Assembly: GCA_037140715.1 (NCBI GenBank)
Contig: JBAXDX010000003.1
Location: forward strand, 1 to 60,537
Direction: 5' to 3'
Length of the DNA stretch: 60,537 nucleotides
Source: JAUZPB01 sp037140715
GTDB taxonomy: Bacteria > Bacteroidota > Ignavibacteria > Ignavibacteriales > SURF-24
Positions 19,180 through 29,700 of the stretch are shown here, one piece after another (the stretch's first letter is position 1; each line of letters starts with the position of its first letter). The translations under genes and the position numbers were made by a program. Below the pieces are notes generated by a model. That model saw only the letters and a list, made by a program, of their open reading frames with translations, was not told the origin of the DNA and did no database searches.

Positions 19180-19445
19180 CTTATTACGGCTGGGAACATA
19201 TTAATGAGCTTGACTGTAATGGTAATCATTTGGTCCATCATCCACGGCAACAATATAATAATTGCGATGCCGGTAATTAATATCTTTGGAACGAAGGTCA
19301 GCGTTGTCTCCTGAATTGAAGTGGCAGCTTGAAATATCGAGATAAAAATACCGACAACCAGCGATATTCCCAAAATTGGAAGAATAATCAGAAAAGTTGT
19401 ATAAAATACATCTGATAATATTGATACTACAAGTTCTTGCGTCAT
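19176..19445 (-). CDS. fliQ: flagellar export gate protein FliQ
   Basis: The 89-aa protein has two membrane helices separated by the conserved FQAATSIQETTLTFVPK loop, which is diagnostic for FliQ. Length and position between fliP and fliR agree with the family. Four copies normally wrap the FliP/FliR core of the gate. It starts directly after the fliP stop codon. Confidence 0.95.
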   Translation of the reverse strand: MTQELVVSILSDVFYTTFLIILPILGISLVVGIFISIFQAATSIQETTLTFVPKILITGIAIIILLPWMMDQMITITVKLINMFPAVIR

Positions 19446-20204
19446 TTATCCGAAACTCCTGACAAGTGAGGCTATAATTACATTCCATCCATCGATAAGC
19501 ACAAAAAGTAATATCTTAAAGGGAAGTGAGATTAGCATTGGCGGCATCATCATCATACCCATAGACATAAGTATGCTTGAAACTATCATATCAATCATTA
19601 AAAACGGGATAAATAAAAAGAAGCCGATTATAAACCCTGATCTTAGCTCGCTGATAGCAAAAGCAGGAATAAGTATATATGTCTGCAAATCCTGACGGTT
19701 TTTGGGACGCTGCATATTGGCTAGGCTGACAAACAACTCAAGATCAATATCTCGCACATTCTTAAACATAAACTGTCTTATAGGTTCAATCCCCTTATCA
19801 TAAGCAACTTCCATTGTAAGCTTACCTGCAACATAAGGTTTTATCGCATCTTCATTTACTTTGCTCCATGTGGGAGCCATAATAAAAAATGTTATGAACA
19901 GAGCAAGTCCTGCAAGCATTTGACCAGGTGGCATTTGCTGTGTGCCAAGTGCTGTCTTCAAGAAATGGAAGACTATAATCAGTCTGAGATAAGAGGTAGT
20001 CATTATCAATATTGATGGTGCGAGCGAAAGAACAGTAAGTAAAAGTAGTATCTGTAGCGATGTGGAAACATCCTGAGGTGTACTGGCTGAGCCTACGTCA
20101 ATGCCTATTTTGGGAAAGGGTAATGTCTTAGCCTGAGCAAAACTGGTCTCTGAAATAACTAACAACTGAACGAGTAAAACCAGGACAACGAAAAATGCCC
20201 TCAT
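19446..20204 (-). CDS. fliP: flagellar export gate protein FliP
   Basis: FliP (252 aa) carries a cleavable signal peptide (about 1-23, ending SFAQA), followed by the LLLLTVLSLAPSILIMTTSY helix and the family-defining LGTQQMPPGQMLAGLALFITFF. The C-terminal pair of helices ends with GMMMMPPMLISLPFKILLFV. Five FliP copies assemble the export gate core. It overlaps fliO by 4 bp and adjoins fliQ. Confidence 0.97.
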   Translation of the reverse strand: MRAFFVVLVLLVQLLVISETSFAQAKTLPFPKIGIDVGSASTPQDVSTSLQILLLLTVLSLAPSILIMTTSYLRLIIVFHFLKTALGTQQMPPGQMLAGLALFITFFIMAPTWSKVNEDAIKPYVAGKLTMEVAYDKGIEPIRQFMFKNVRDIDLELFVSLANMQRPKNRQDLQTYILIPAFAISELRSGFIIGFFLFIPFLMIDMIVSSILMSMGMMMMPPMLISLPFKILLFVLIDGWNVIIASLVRSFG

Positions 20205-20554
20205 TTCATGCCTAAATTTCTTTTAAAGATTTCAACAAAATTCTCTTTAAAATCGTAACTATTCGCACTTTGTACGGAGATGCTCTCTGCCGGGATAATG
20301 TATTCAAATTCCTGAAGAAGATTTATCGAGTGGTCGCTTACGCCCAGCACTAACACCTTGTCATTCACCTGAACCACCTGGATAAATTTCTTCGGCAATA
20401 TCATCTGTGTACTCAGGATTTTTATTTTTACATAATTTGATTTATTCTTGTCTGAAAGATAGAAATACTTTCTCATCAAATAAAGCGCACCGTACATAAG
20501 TCCAAGTATCAGCCCAAAGAAGAATATTATTTTCAGCATACTCCCTGTATCCAT
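20201..20554 (-). CDS. fliO: FliO-like flagellar assembly protein
   Basis: A 117-aa protein with a single membrane helix at about 8-27 (IIFFFGLILGLMYGALYL) and a small beta-rich cytoplasmic domain (IKILSTQMILPKKFIQVVQV, VLVLGVSDHSINLL), the FliO pattern. FliO promotes FliP oligomer assembly. The sequence is weakly conserved, so position between fliN and fliP carries much of the assignment. It overlaps fliP by 4 bp and shares one base with fliN. Confidence 0.88.
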   Translation of the reverse strand: MDTGSMLKIIFFFGLILGLMYGALYLMRKYFYLSDKNKSNYVKIKILSTQMILPKKFIQVVQVNDKVLVLGVSDHSINLLQEFEYIIPAESISVQSANSYDFKENFVEIFKRNLGMK

Positions 20555-20937
20555 TATGATATTCCCTTTAATCTGTCATTTGAATCGATTAGATTGGTTA
20601 TTCTGATACCAAAATGCTTATCAATAACAACAACTTCGCCCTCAGCGATTTTTTTATTGTTGACAAAAATATCAACCGGTTCGCTGGCAAGTTTATCAAG
20701 TTCTATCACATAACCGCGTTCAAGTTCAAGTATATCCTTTATTTGCATCTGTGTTCTGCCAAGTTCAATGTAAACATTAAGCTGAAGATCCTTAAGAAAA
20801 TCCAGCTTATCATTAGGCATCGTATTGCGGTTAGTCGATTCGTCAAATTCAGGAAAATCTGCAACTCCGCCTACAATCTTTTCATCGGACATATTATCAT
20901 CAAAGAAAGCATCATCCAAGTTGTCGTTGTCCGCCAT
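20554..20937 (-). CDS. fliN: flagellar motor switch protein FliN
   Basis: The 127-aa protein ends in a SpoA domain: LQLNVYIELGRTQMQIKDIL, LERGYVIELDKLASEPVDIFVN, and VVVIDKHFGIRITNLI. The acidic, poorly ordered N-terminus of about 45 residues is normal for FliN. FliN forms the lower C-ring with FliM and binds export cargo carrier FliH. A GGAG-type ribosome site precedes the ATG at 20937. The gap of 77 bp to fliM is the largest within the operon. Confidence 0.95.
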   Translation of the reverse strand: MADNDNLDDAFFDDNMSDEKIVGGVADFPEFDESTNRNTMPNDKLDFLKDLQLNVYIELGRTQMQIKDILELERGYVIELDKLASEPVDIFVNNKKIAEGEVVVIDKHFGIRITNLIDSNDRLKGIS

Positions 20938-21014
20938 TATTTTACTCCGTTGGAATTTGTTACTAACTGTTTATAAATTTTATTTTCAAATACAGGCGTG
21001 CTAATTCTCGCTGA

Positions 21015-21995
21015 TTATTTATCTTTTGCATCAATCTTGTGCGAGATTTTAACAGCCTTTTGCTTGGATACTATACCAGGCTGTCCCATGAACATTAGCT
21101 TGTTATTTATCCTTATTTTTAATTCATCGCCAATTTTTTTATTTACTTTTATTACATCCCCTTTTTCAAGGTTCATCAGCTCATTAATTGAAATAGTTGT
21201 TGTTCCAAACTCAACTACGAGATTTAATATTGTCTTTTGTAGATGTGAACTTATAATACCTTTGGCTGTTGTTCCGTCATATTTTACCGGTCTGATTGAT
21301 GAAAGCTTCTGGTTTGACATCTTTGATAATATAGCATCAAAGGCAAATGTGGCAAAGCAGAGGTTCATCAGGTATGACTGCTCACCGATGAATAGCTCGA
21401 ATGAGATAAGCAATACGCTTTCGCTCTGGGATGTAATTTGTGCAAAATCGATATCAGGTTCAAAATGCTCAATTATAAATTCATACTCTCCGATTATCTG
21501 CCATGCTTTTCTTAAGTCAACCATTATCTTTTCAACTACAACGTAGAGAACCTTCTGCTCAATAGGAGTAATAAGTTTCGACTGCTTAGTGCCTGTTCCA
21601 TTACCGCCGAGCAACCTGTCTACAAGCGCAAGCGCAAGTTCAGGACTTAATTCAAGAATGCCTCTAATGTCGGTATTCTTTATGTCGAATGTGAATAAAC
21701 ATGCGGGATTTGAAACTGAAAGCACATACTCCGAATAGTAAATCTGATCAACAGAAATAACATTTATGTTGACAATGGACTGAAGCTTTGATAACAAAAA
21801 CGAACTGAGGCTTTCAGAAAAGTTCTCATGAATATTTCTGATAGTTCGGAGCTGGTTCTTGGATATTCTGTTTGGTAATCTAAAGTCAAAAGGAATTGCT
21901 TCTTTATCTTGGATAGCTACAGTAGTCTGTTCGCCACCAGTCTTCATTTTATTAAGAAGCTGGTCTATCTCTTGTTGTGATAATACTTCAGCCAT
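21015..21995 (-). CDS. fliM: flagellar motor switch protein FliM
   Basis: FliM (326 aa) starts with the CheY-P binding peptide LSQQEIDQLLNKM. A middle CheC-like domain follows (FDFRLPNRISKNQLRTIRNIHENF; GGNGTGTKQSKLITPIEQKVL), and the C-terminal SpoA domain has LQKTILNLVVEFGTTTISINEL. FliM connects the chemotaxis signal to motor rotation direction. No chemotaxis gene appears in this window. It lies 3 bp downstream of fliL. Confidence 0.96.
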   Translation of the reverse strand: MAEVLSQQEIDQLLNKMKTGGEQTTVAIQDKEAIPFDFRLPNRISKNQLRTIRNIHENFSESLSSFLLSKLQSIVNINVISVDQIYYSEYVLSVSNPACLFTFDIKNTDIRGILELSPELALALVDRLLGGNGTGTKQSKLITPIEQKVLYVVVEKIMVDLRKAWQIIGEYEFIIEHFEPDIDFAQITSQSESVLLISFELFIGEQSYLMNLCFATFAFDAILSKMSNQKLSSIRPVKYDGTTAKGIISSHLQKTILNLVVEFGTTTISINELMNLEKGDVIKVNKKIGDELKIRINNKLMFMGQPGIVSKQKAVKISHKIDAKDK

Positions 21996-21998
21996 TGT

Positions 21999-22625
21999 TT
22001 ATTGTATTATGAATTTACTAAAATAAATACTATTGATTTTTATTTTCTGTAGCCTTGTTTTTATGGCACTTTGAATTTCCGCCTTTATTGTATCCCTGTA
22101 CTCAATGCTGTTTAGTTGTTCGAGGTTCTTGCTTGAAAGATGCGATAGCACGATATCTGTAAGTATAATCTTCTTCTCCTCACATGATTTTTTCTCTTCT
22201 TCATTTGGCAAATCAAATCCAACCGCTGCAAGCAACAACCGCTGACCATTCGTGCCAACCGGGTTGACAATGATGTCGCCAAGATCAAAAATAGAGCCTC
22301 CGGCAATTACTTCTTTCTTCTCCACTTCTTCAGCCGATTCTTTTGCAACATTGGGGGCGGGTGCGGTAGTCGCTCCATGTGCCCCCGTCCCTACATTAAG
22401 TTTGCTTAAAAGTATGTTCGCCGTAACAAAATAGACGACAACTAACTGTATGATAAATAATGGTAACCCAATCAAAAAAACTTTGGGATTAATGCCTTTA
22501 TTAACATTCGGTATATCGGAAGTACTTATCTTCTTCTCTGAAGCCAATGCTATTACACCTTTTTTGAAAAATTGTTCAATAGATATGCCATATTTTCTAC
22601 TCTCATTAATTATATTGTTTTCCAA
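21999..22625 (-). CDS. fliL: FliL-like stator-associated protein with long N-terminal tail
   Basis: A 208-aa protein with one membrane helix at about 50-72 (VFLIGLPLFIIQLVVVYFVTANILL), a Pro/Ala-rich linker, and the FliL domain (SIFDLGDIIVNPVGTNGQRLLLAAVGFDL, then LTDIVLSHLSSKNLEQLN). FliL surrounds the stator and affects torque. The cytoplasmic tail of about 48 residues before the helix is longer than the short tail usual in the family. No internal Met offers a shorter start before the helix. It is the first gene of the flagellar operon seen here. Confidence 0.88.
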   Translation of the reverse strand: MENNIINESRKYGISIEQFFKKGVIALASEKKISTSDIPNVNKGINPKVFLIGLPLFIIQLVVVYFVTANILLSKLNVGTGAHGATTAPAPNVAKESAEEVEKKEVIAGGSIFDLGDIIVNPVGTNGQRLLLAAVGFDLPNEEEKKSCEEKKIILTDIVLSHLSSKNLEQLNSIEYRDTIKAEIQSAIKTRLQKIKINSIYFSKFIIQ

Positions 22626-22831
22626 AATAACATCTTTTTGATTGCTCTAAATCTCAATAAAAGTGGTTATTATTAGACACTTGGTCAACATCCCTGTTTA
22701 CTTATTCAATGTCGCATGAGGGTATGAATACCTGATATAATATTTCATTATATGTGGCAACGTGTCCATGCTAAGTCTGCCTACAGAAAGTTAAATTTAT
22801 ACTGGGTTAATATGGAAGATTTAATAACAAA

Positions 22832-22849
22832 CCGGGAATTTACTCCCGG
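22832..22849 (-). terminator. possible terminator of the aconitase gene
   Basis: CCGGGA and TCCCGG form a 6-bp stem with a 6-nt loop, 19 bp past the aconitase stop codon on the minus strand. The following bases on that strand (TTTGTTATT) are only moderately T-rich, so termination may be partial. The rest of the gap up to 22867 and from 22641 shows nothing else. Confidence 0.5.
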
Positions 22850-22867
22850 CCTATTCATACTATGAAA

Positions 22868-25129
22868 TTATTTTTGAGAAGTGGCAATCAGATTTAAGGC
22901 TCCACCAGCTTTGAACCAATCTATCTGACCAAGGTTAAACGTATGGTTGAGCATAATTTCATCGGTTGAACCATCTTTATGTTTTGCCAAAAGCCTGAGC
23001 TGCTTTTCAGGCATAAGCTCTTTAAGTCCAATGATGCTAAGTCTGTCGTCTTCCTGAATTTTTTCATAGTAAGCGGGATTAGCGAAAGTCAGTGGAAGCA
23101 TCCCCTGTTTTTTAAGATTAGTCTCATGAATGCGGGCAAAACTTTTAACGATTATCGCCTTGCCACCAAGGAATCTTGGTTCCATTGCCGCATGTTCACG
23201 GCTTGAACCTTCGCCATAGTTCTCATCACCAACTACAATCCAGCCGAGACCGCGCACTTTATAATCACGGGCAACTTCTGGAACAGATTTATATTCGCCT
23301 GTAAAAATATTTCTTACTTCACCAATTCTTTCGTTAAATGCGTTAACCGCTCCAATGAACATATTGTTTGAGATATTATCAAGATGCCCTCGGAACCTGA
23401 GCCAGGGACCCGCCATAGAAATATGGTCGGTTGTACACTTACCCTTTGCCTTTAATAGTAGCGGAAGGTCAGCATAATCGCTTCCATCCCAAGGACTGAA
23501 TGGTTCAAGTAACTGTAAGCGCTCGCTCTTTTTATCTACAATTATCTGAACCTTGGACCCATCTTCCGAAGGAGCGACAAAACCAAGGTTGTCGTGGACA
23601 AAGCCACCAGTCGGAAGTTCTTTGCCTACTGGTGGATCGAGTTTTACCTTTTCTCCATTGTTATTAACAAGTTCATCAGTTATTGGGTTAAATGTTAATT
23701 TGCCCGCAATAGCAAGCGCAGTTACAAGTTCAGGGCTTGCAACAAAGGCAAGTGTATTAGCATTGCCGTCATTACGTTTTGCAAAATTTCTGTTGAATGA
23801 TGTAACGATAGTATTCCGCAGACTTTCCTGGTTATCCATTCTTTTCCACATACCAATACAGGGACCGCAAGCATTAGCCATAACCACACCTCCAAAATCG
23901 GTAAGAGTCTGAAGCTGTCCATCGCGCTCAATTGTTGAGCGAACCTGCTCGCTACCCGGAGTAATTATATATTTAGATTTTGCATTAATCCCTTTGGACA
24001 TTGCCTGCCGGGCGATGCTTGCCGCACGGTCAATATCTTCATAGCTCGAATTTGTACAGCTTCCGATAAGTCCTATGCTTATTTCTTCCGGATAATCTTT
24101 TTCTTTTATAACTTCTTTCATCTTTGAAATCGGCCAGGCGAGATCAGGAGTAAACGGACCATTCAGGTAAGGTTCCAGCTCATCAAGATTTATTTCAATT
24201 ATTAAGTCAAAGAACTTATTCGGAGTGCTTAAGACTTCGTCATCGGCGACCAGACAATCAGCTACGCTTTGAGCCAGAGAAGCTACTTCTCCGCGGTCTG
24301 TTGAGCGTAAGTAATCTGCCATTTTTTCATCAAATGGAAATACCGATGTTGTTGCTCCGATTTCAGCGCCCATGTTACAGATTGTAGCTTTACCCGTGCA
24401 AGAGATTGACTTTGTCCCCTCGCCAAAATATTCAACAATAGCGCCTGTGCCACCTTTAACGGTGAGGATGCCGGCAAGCTTTAATATTATATCCTTTGGT
24501 GCCGCCCAGCCGTTTAACTTTCCGGTAAGCTTTACTCCGATAAACTTCGGCCATTTCAATTCCCACGGCATCCCTGCCATTACATCAACAGCATCAGCAC
24601 CGCCAACACCGATAGCAATCATTCCCAGACCGCCTGCATTTGGTGTATGCGAATCTGTTCCTATCATCATTCCGCCAGGAAACGCGTAGTTTTCAAGAAC
24701 CACCTGATGAATGATCCCTGCTCCCGGTTTCCAGAAACCTATGCCATACTTCTTAGCAATGCTCTGAAGGAAATCGAACACTTCCTTGTTATCTTCTTCT
24801 GATCTGTTCAAATCATCTTTCGCACTAATCTTTGCCTGAATCAGGTGATCACAGTGAACGGTGGAAGGAACGTCAACGGTTTTGCGACCGGCGTGCATAA
24901 ACTGAAGCAACGCCATTTGTGCCGTTGCATCCTGCATTGCAACGCGGTCCGGCGCGAGGTCAACATAATCCTTTCCCCTTTGATGTTCTGTGCTGACTGG
25001 ATTCGATAAATGTGAATACAGAATTTTTTCGGTAAGCGTCATTGGTCTGCCAAGAACTTTTCTCGCGACTTCGAGCTTAGAGGCAAGTTCCGAATATACT
25101 TTTTTTATAGTTCCAATATCAGCTGTCAT
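22868..25129 (-). CDS. acn: aconitate hydratase, mitochondrial-type
   Basis: The 753-aa enzyme isomerises citrate to isocitrate in the TCA cycle. It has the mitochondrial-like aconitase layout: DVPSTVHCDHLIQ, GTDSHTPNAGGLGMIAIGVGG, the [4Fe-4S] ligands in IGSCTNSSYED and NACGPCIGMW (one plus two Cys), FNRNFAKRNDG, and the swivel domain with GDENYGEGSSREHAAMEPR. Length fits this type rather than the longer AcnA or AcnB. A GAGGG ribosome site precedes the start. It sits upstream of the flagellar operon on the same strand but is separated by 242 bp. Confidence 0.95.
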   Translation of the reverse strand: MTADIGTIKKVYSELASKLEVARKVLGRPMTLTEKILYSHLSNPVSTEHQRGKDYVDLAPDRVAMQDATAQMALLQFMHAGRKTVDVPSTVHCDHLIQAKISAKDDLNRSEEDNKEVFDFLQSIAKKYGIGFWKPGAGIIHQVVLENYAFPGGMMIGTDSHTPNAGGLGMIAIGVGGADAVDVMAGMPWELKWPKFIGVKLTGKLNGWAAPKDIILKLAGILTVKGGTGAIVEYFGEGTKSISCTGKATICNMGAEIGATTSVFPFDEKMADYLRSTDRGEVASLAQSVADCLVADDEVLSTPNKFFDLIIEINLDELEPYLNGPFTPDLAWPISKMKEVIKEKDYPEEISIGLIGSCTNSSYEDIDRAASIARQAMSKGINAKSKYIITPGSEQVRSTIERDGQLQTLTDFGGVVMANACGPCIGMWKRMDNQESLRNTIVTSFNRNFAKRNDGNANTLAFVASPELVTALAIAGKLTFNPITDELVNNNGEKVKLDPPVGKELPTGGFVHDNLGFVAPSEDGSKVQIIVDKKSERLQLLEPFSPWDGSDYADLPLLLKAKGKCTTDHISMAGPWLRFRGHLDNISNNMFIGAVNAFNERIGEVRNIFTGEYKSVPEVARDYKVRGLGWIVVGDENYGEGSSREHAAMEPRFLGGKAIIVKSFARIHETNLKKQGMLPLTFANPAYYEKIQEDDRLSIIGLKELMPEKQLRLLAKHKDGSTDEIMLNHTFNLGQIDWFKAGGALNLIATSQK

Positions 25130-25222
25130 ATTACCCTCTTAAATTTTTAAAATAATATTAATTGTAAAGTTATAATGTAGAAAATTATTAAACCGGATTG
25201 TAAAAACACCAGAGCATATCAA

Positions 25223-25807
25223 TTACTTTTTAAAAAGCCCGTTCTCAACAAGTTCGCATATAATATGAGCGATGGTTATATGTCCTTCCTGAATGCGCTG
25301 AGTGTTATCCGATGGAATAACAACAGGCAAATCAACCATATCTTTGAGCTTTCCGCCCGAACCACCCAAAAAGCCTATTACGGACAGCCCCCTTGATTTA
25401 GCCTGGTCAACCGCTTTAATAATATTTGGCGAATTGCCGCTTGTGGAAATCGCTATAAGTACATCTCCTGTCTGACCAAGACCTTCGATAAGTCTTGCAA
25501 AGATATTTTCAAAGCCTATATCATTGCCGCCTGCGGTCAGGTTGGATGAATCGGTAGTAAGGGCGATAGCGGGCAGGGCAGGGCGCTGAATGTGGCGGGA
25601 AAGTCTTATCATAAACTCGGCTGCGATATGCTGGCAGTCAGCTGCACTTCCCCCATTGCCACAAAGCAAAAGCTTGTGCCCGGCTTTGTAACTTTCTGTA
25701 ATTATATCTACAGCCTTCAGTATCCCGTTGAAGCAATTATCTTTGATCTTCAGCTTTGTTTCAGAGCTTTCGATAAGAGAATCAATAATAAATTTTTCTT
25801 TATTCAA
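25223..25807 (-). CDS. gmhA: sedoheptulose-7-phosphate isomerase
   Basis: A 194-aa SIS-domain protein with the GmhA motifs LLLCGNGGSAADCQHIAAEF near residue 47, LTTDSSNLTAGGNDIGFENIF, VLIAISTSGNSPNI and the C-terminal HITIAHIICELVE. It makes D-glycero-heptose-7-phosphate, the first step of ADP-heptose synthesis for lipopolysaccharide inner core. Other heptose genes are not in this window. DnaA-initiator-associating DiaA proteins share the fold, but the GNDIGFE block favours GmhA. Confidence 0.9.
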   Translation of the reverse strand: MNKEKFIIDSLIESSETKLKIKDNCFNGILKAVDIITESYKAGHKLLLCGNGGSAADCQHIAAEFMIRLSRHIQRPALPAIALTTDSSNLTAGGNDIGFENIFARLIEGLGQTGDVLIAISTSGNSPNIIKAVDQAKSRGLSVIGFLGGSGGKLKDMVDLPVVIPSDNTQRIQEGHITIAHIICELVENGLFKK

Positions 25808-25856
25808 TTTTATCCGCCTGTTTATATGTAGTTGCTGTTATAAATTAAAGTCTTGT

Positions 25857-26609
25857 CTAAAAATTTTTTCTTGTATGAACCGCTTCGGAAAACTCTTTGA
25901 GTAATTCCCATTTAGAATCATCTTCGAAGTAATTCCCGGTTACTACTATTTTAGCTCCGGCTTCCACCTTCTGCCTGGCAGTCGAAGCATCCCTTATTCC
26001 ACCGCCAACGATAACAGGAATATCGAGAGCAGAGGAAACAATTTTTACCATTTCGTCCGGGACTGGAAGCTGAGCACCTGAACCGGCTTCAAGATAAACC
26101 ATCTTCATCCCAAGATATTGCGCGGCAAGTGCCGTAGCCATTGCTATTTCAGGTTTATTCCTTGGAATGGGTTTGCTCCCGCTTATATATTCGGCAGTTG
26201 TTACCTGACCGGATTCAATAAGCATATAGCCTGTAGAAATAGTCTCAATATTATAATTTTTAATTAAGGGAGAAACCATGACGTGTTCACCAATCAGATG
26301 TTCGGCATTGCGCCCGCTTATAAGGGAAATAAAAAGCATAGCATCTGCCTCCGGAGTAACCTGACTGACTGAACCGGGGAATATTATAGCTGGAAGCGCA
26401 GAGCTTTTCTTTATCGTATCTATAGTCCGCGCCAGATTGCCATTTATAATGAGACTGCCACCGACAAGCAGTCCATCTACTCCGCTTACTTCGCATTCCC
26501 TGACAAAATCAACGAGCTTTTGCCCTGAAATTTTATCGGGATCGATAAGGATAAGACAGGCAGCTCCGTTTGTTTTGATCCTTGCATCCAGATAATTGTA
26601 AACTTTCAT
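25857..26609 (-). CDS. geranylgeranylglyceryl phosphate synthase family protein
   Basis: This 250-aa TIM-barrel prenyltransferase has the GGGPS/PcrB blocks LILIDPDKISGQ near residue 20, VDGLLVGGSLI, IIFPGSV, MVSPLIKNYNIETISTGYMLIESG, MVYLEAGSGA and PVIVGGGIRDASTA. In archaea the family joins geranylgeranyl-PP to glycerol-1-phosphate. Bacterial members make polyprenylglyceryl phosphates of varied chain length. A glycerol-1-phosphate dehydrogenase is not seen here. The gene lies 49 bp upstream of gmhA on the same strand. Substrate chain length cannot be read from sequence by eye. Confidence 0.87.
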   Translation of the reverse strand: MKVYNYLDARIKTNGAACLILIDPDKISGQKLVDFVRECEVSGVDGLLVGGSLIINGNLARTIDTIKKSSALPAIIFPGSVSQVTPEADAMLFISLISGRNAEHLIGEHVMVSPLIKNYNIETISTGYMLIESGQVTTAEYISGSKPIPRNKPEIAMATALAAQYLGMKMVYLEAGSGAQLPVPDEMVKIVSSALDIPVIVGGGIRDASTARQKVEAGAKIVVTGNYFEDDSKWELLKEFSEAVHTRKNF

Positions 26610-26771
26610 AAATATTTTAATGAATTTTTCAAAATATAATTATTTTTTGAATAAGAGAACAAAGCTGATTATGCTTGCTACCGGGATAAATTAACCTTTT
26701 TTATTTCGGTACCACTAATCATCGCTTCCGAAGAGTATATCAAAAAGCACCGGCACATTATATGAAAAACT

Positions 26772-29700
26772 TCAGGCAGAATCTTTTGAAATAGTAAAAG
26801 AAAATTTTGTGCCCCCGCCCGGAGAACTTTCAGTCTTGATATGTCCCCTATGTTTTTCAATGAATTCCTTACAGATGATTAGCCCGAGTCCCGTGCCTGC
26901 TTCTCCATTTGTTCCCGCAGTTGAAAAAGACTGGTCAATTCTGAAAAGCTTATCCATTATTTCGGGCATAATACCAACTCCATTATCAGCTACGCTCACC
27001 TCAATGGTCTTTTCGAAGACTCTGACATCAATACAAACTTTGCCGTCTGTTCCTGTAAACTTTACAGCGTTTGTCAGCAGATTACGCAATACAGTATCAA
27101 TCATATTTCTATCTGCCATGACGTTAATATCCTCTCTGATATTATTTTGCAGAGTAATATTCTTTAGTCCCGCATTGCCTTTTAACAGTTCAATATTTTG
27201 TGATACCAGAGTGCTAAGACTGAATACCTCCGGATGATATTCAAGCTTGCTCATCTGATGACGCGACCAGAGAAGCAGATTCTCCAATAACGCGCTGGCT
27301 TTCTCCGATGTTACAAGCGCACCTTTAAGCAACACGCTTTTATCCTCGGCCGAAAAGTTTTCTCTTTCATCGAGAAGCAGATGCAACGATGCATTTATGG
27401 AATGGAACGGATTCTTCAGATCATGTGCGATAATCGAGAAGAATTTATCTTTCGTCTGGTTTAGCTGGCTTAATTCTTTTGTGTATTTTTCAATCTGCTC
27501 AAAACTCATTTTGCGTTCTATTACCTGGGCAATCTGACTTGAAATATAATTGAGAAATTTAAGAGTTTCTTCATCATAAGCTTTTTCATTTTCATAATCC
27601 TGAACTACTATTACGCCAATTGTCTTTCCCCCAACCTGCAGAGGAACACCAACCCATATCGCGGAAGGCGTGCCAACGAGTTCTACTTCGCCAGTCTCTG
27701 TCAGTTCGTTAAACTGTTGCTCATTAAGAAGTAAAGACTGACCATGTGTCAGAATGTATTCGGTAAGTCCTTTAACTAATTTTTGCCTTGGAAAATATGA
27801 ATCATATTCATCGACAAAGTAAGGAAAAGATATTTCGTTGCTCTGCTCTTCATAAAGAGCAATAAATAAATTCTTTACAGAAATAAGCGAGTTGATAACT
27901 TCATGAATTCGTTTGTAAAGAGCTTCCATATCAGTAGCCAGATGCGTAGCTTCGGAGATATCAAAGAGTGCCTTTTCGATAAGTTCAGCTTTTTTCCTCT
28001 CGGTTATATCTTTGGAACTGCAGAGAATTGAATAAACTGTTCCCTTTTCATCATGCAGGGGAACGATGGTCGTAATAAAATATCTGTCACCATCAGCCCC
28101 TGGAACGCATACATCGATAGTTTTTGTCTGACCGCTTAAAAATGCCTGTTGTAATACTGCATAACGCATGTCAGCTTCTTTTTTGGGAAATACATCCCAT
28201 ATCTTTTTGCCGATAATATCTTTTACATCTCTACCAATGCCTTTTGCGAAAGCATTATTTACATATTTATAGGTGCCGTCAGACTTGAAATGAAATATCG
28301 GATCAATTGACTCGTCAAGGATGACCCTTAATGTCTGTTCATTTTTTCTCAGTAAATCTGCAGCTTCTTTGCTCAGGGTAATATCCTGAATATGCGTAAC
28401 AAAATACTGAGGTTGTTTCGCCTCATTCCAGATGATAGCCACGGAAACAAAAGCCCATATAATCTGTCCGTCTTTACAGATGTATCGTTTTTCAAATGAA
28501 GAATTTTCAGTATCCCCCGAAATAAGTCTATGAAGAAGCTCAATGCTTGCAGATTTATCTTCTTCATAGGTGATATCAATAAATTCCATACTTGTCAGTT
28601 CATTGGCGGTGTAACCGGTAAACGCGCAAAACATACTATTGACCCGTATGAATTTCCCTTCAAGACTGACAAGGCAAATTCCGGTCGTGGCATTTTCAAA
28701 TGTGGTTCGGAATAGTTTTTCGCTTTCACGCAATGCCTTATTAGCCTTTACGCGGTCTGTTATATCCCGTCCGACTACAACCAGTCCTTGACGCGTGCCG
28801 TCTTCATTAAAGGCAGGCACTTTGATAATATCAAATATTCTACTGTCGCCTTCAGGAGTTGGAATAGTTTCATCGTTCCGGCTTGCACTTCCATGTATCC
28901 AGGCTTTTTCATCTGAATCTTCACCTCTAAGCAAAGTCTCTCTGTAAAAGGGGGAATAATCAGCCAGCTCGCTGTCTTTCTTCCCTTTGTAATCAACGCC
29001 CTCAAGCTGAAAAAGTTTAATATCGAAATCATTCGCGATGAGCAGCCTTCCCTGTCCGTCCTTAAAATATACTATATCGGGCATAGCATTTATAAGAGTC
29101 CTGAGAGCACTTTCGCTTTCTCTAAGAGCGCGGTCCATTCTTTTTCGCTCTGTAATGTCGCGAATGATGCCAAAAACGATATTATTTTCCTTGTCATATT
29201 CAGCCTTGGAATGAATATCAATTATTTCGCCCGTATCGGACTGCTTTATTTTAAACTCAATATTATATGGCACATCGTTCTCAATTAAATTTTTCAGGGC
29301 TTCATTAAGAACAGAACGGTATTCAGGCAGAGGAGTTTCCTGTATCTCGGCTAAACTAAACTGTTCTCCCTGCAACCCGTAGATATTTCCTGCTCCTCTG
29401 GAAGTGGTCATTATGCCGGAATTAATGTGAAGTTCCCAGTTGCCGGTTTTAGCTACAAGTTCAGCACGCCTTAGTCTTGCCTGGCTTTCTGTAAGAGCTT
29501 TTTCCTTTTCCTTTAGATCATGATGAGCTTTATGTAGCTTGAAAGCCATTTTAATGGAAGCAAGAAGAACTGTATTGCCTGAATTTTTGACCACATAGCC
29601 GTAAGAAGTAATCTTTTCAGTTTTATCTACAACTTCTTTTTCGGTGTGGGATGAGTGGAAAAGAACAGGAATATCATGCTTTTTTAATATCATGCTTGCA

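Noticed and set aside
26678..26860. 60-aa open frame at the 3' end of the large kinase
   Set aside because: It overlaps the kinase coding sequence in another frame and has no family likeness or ribosome site.
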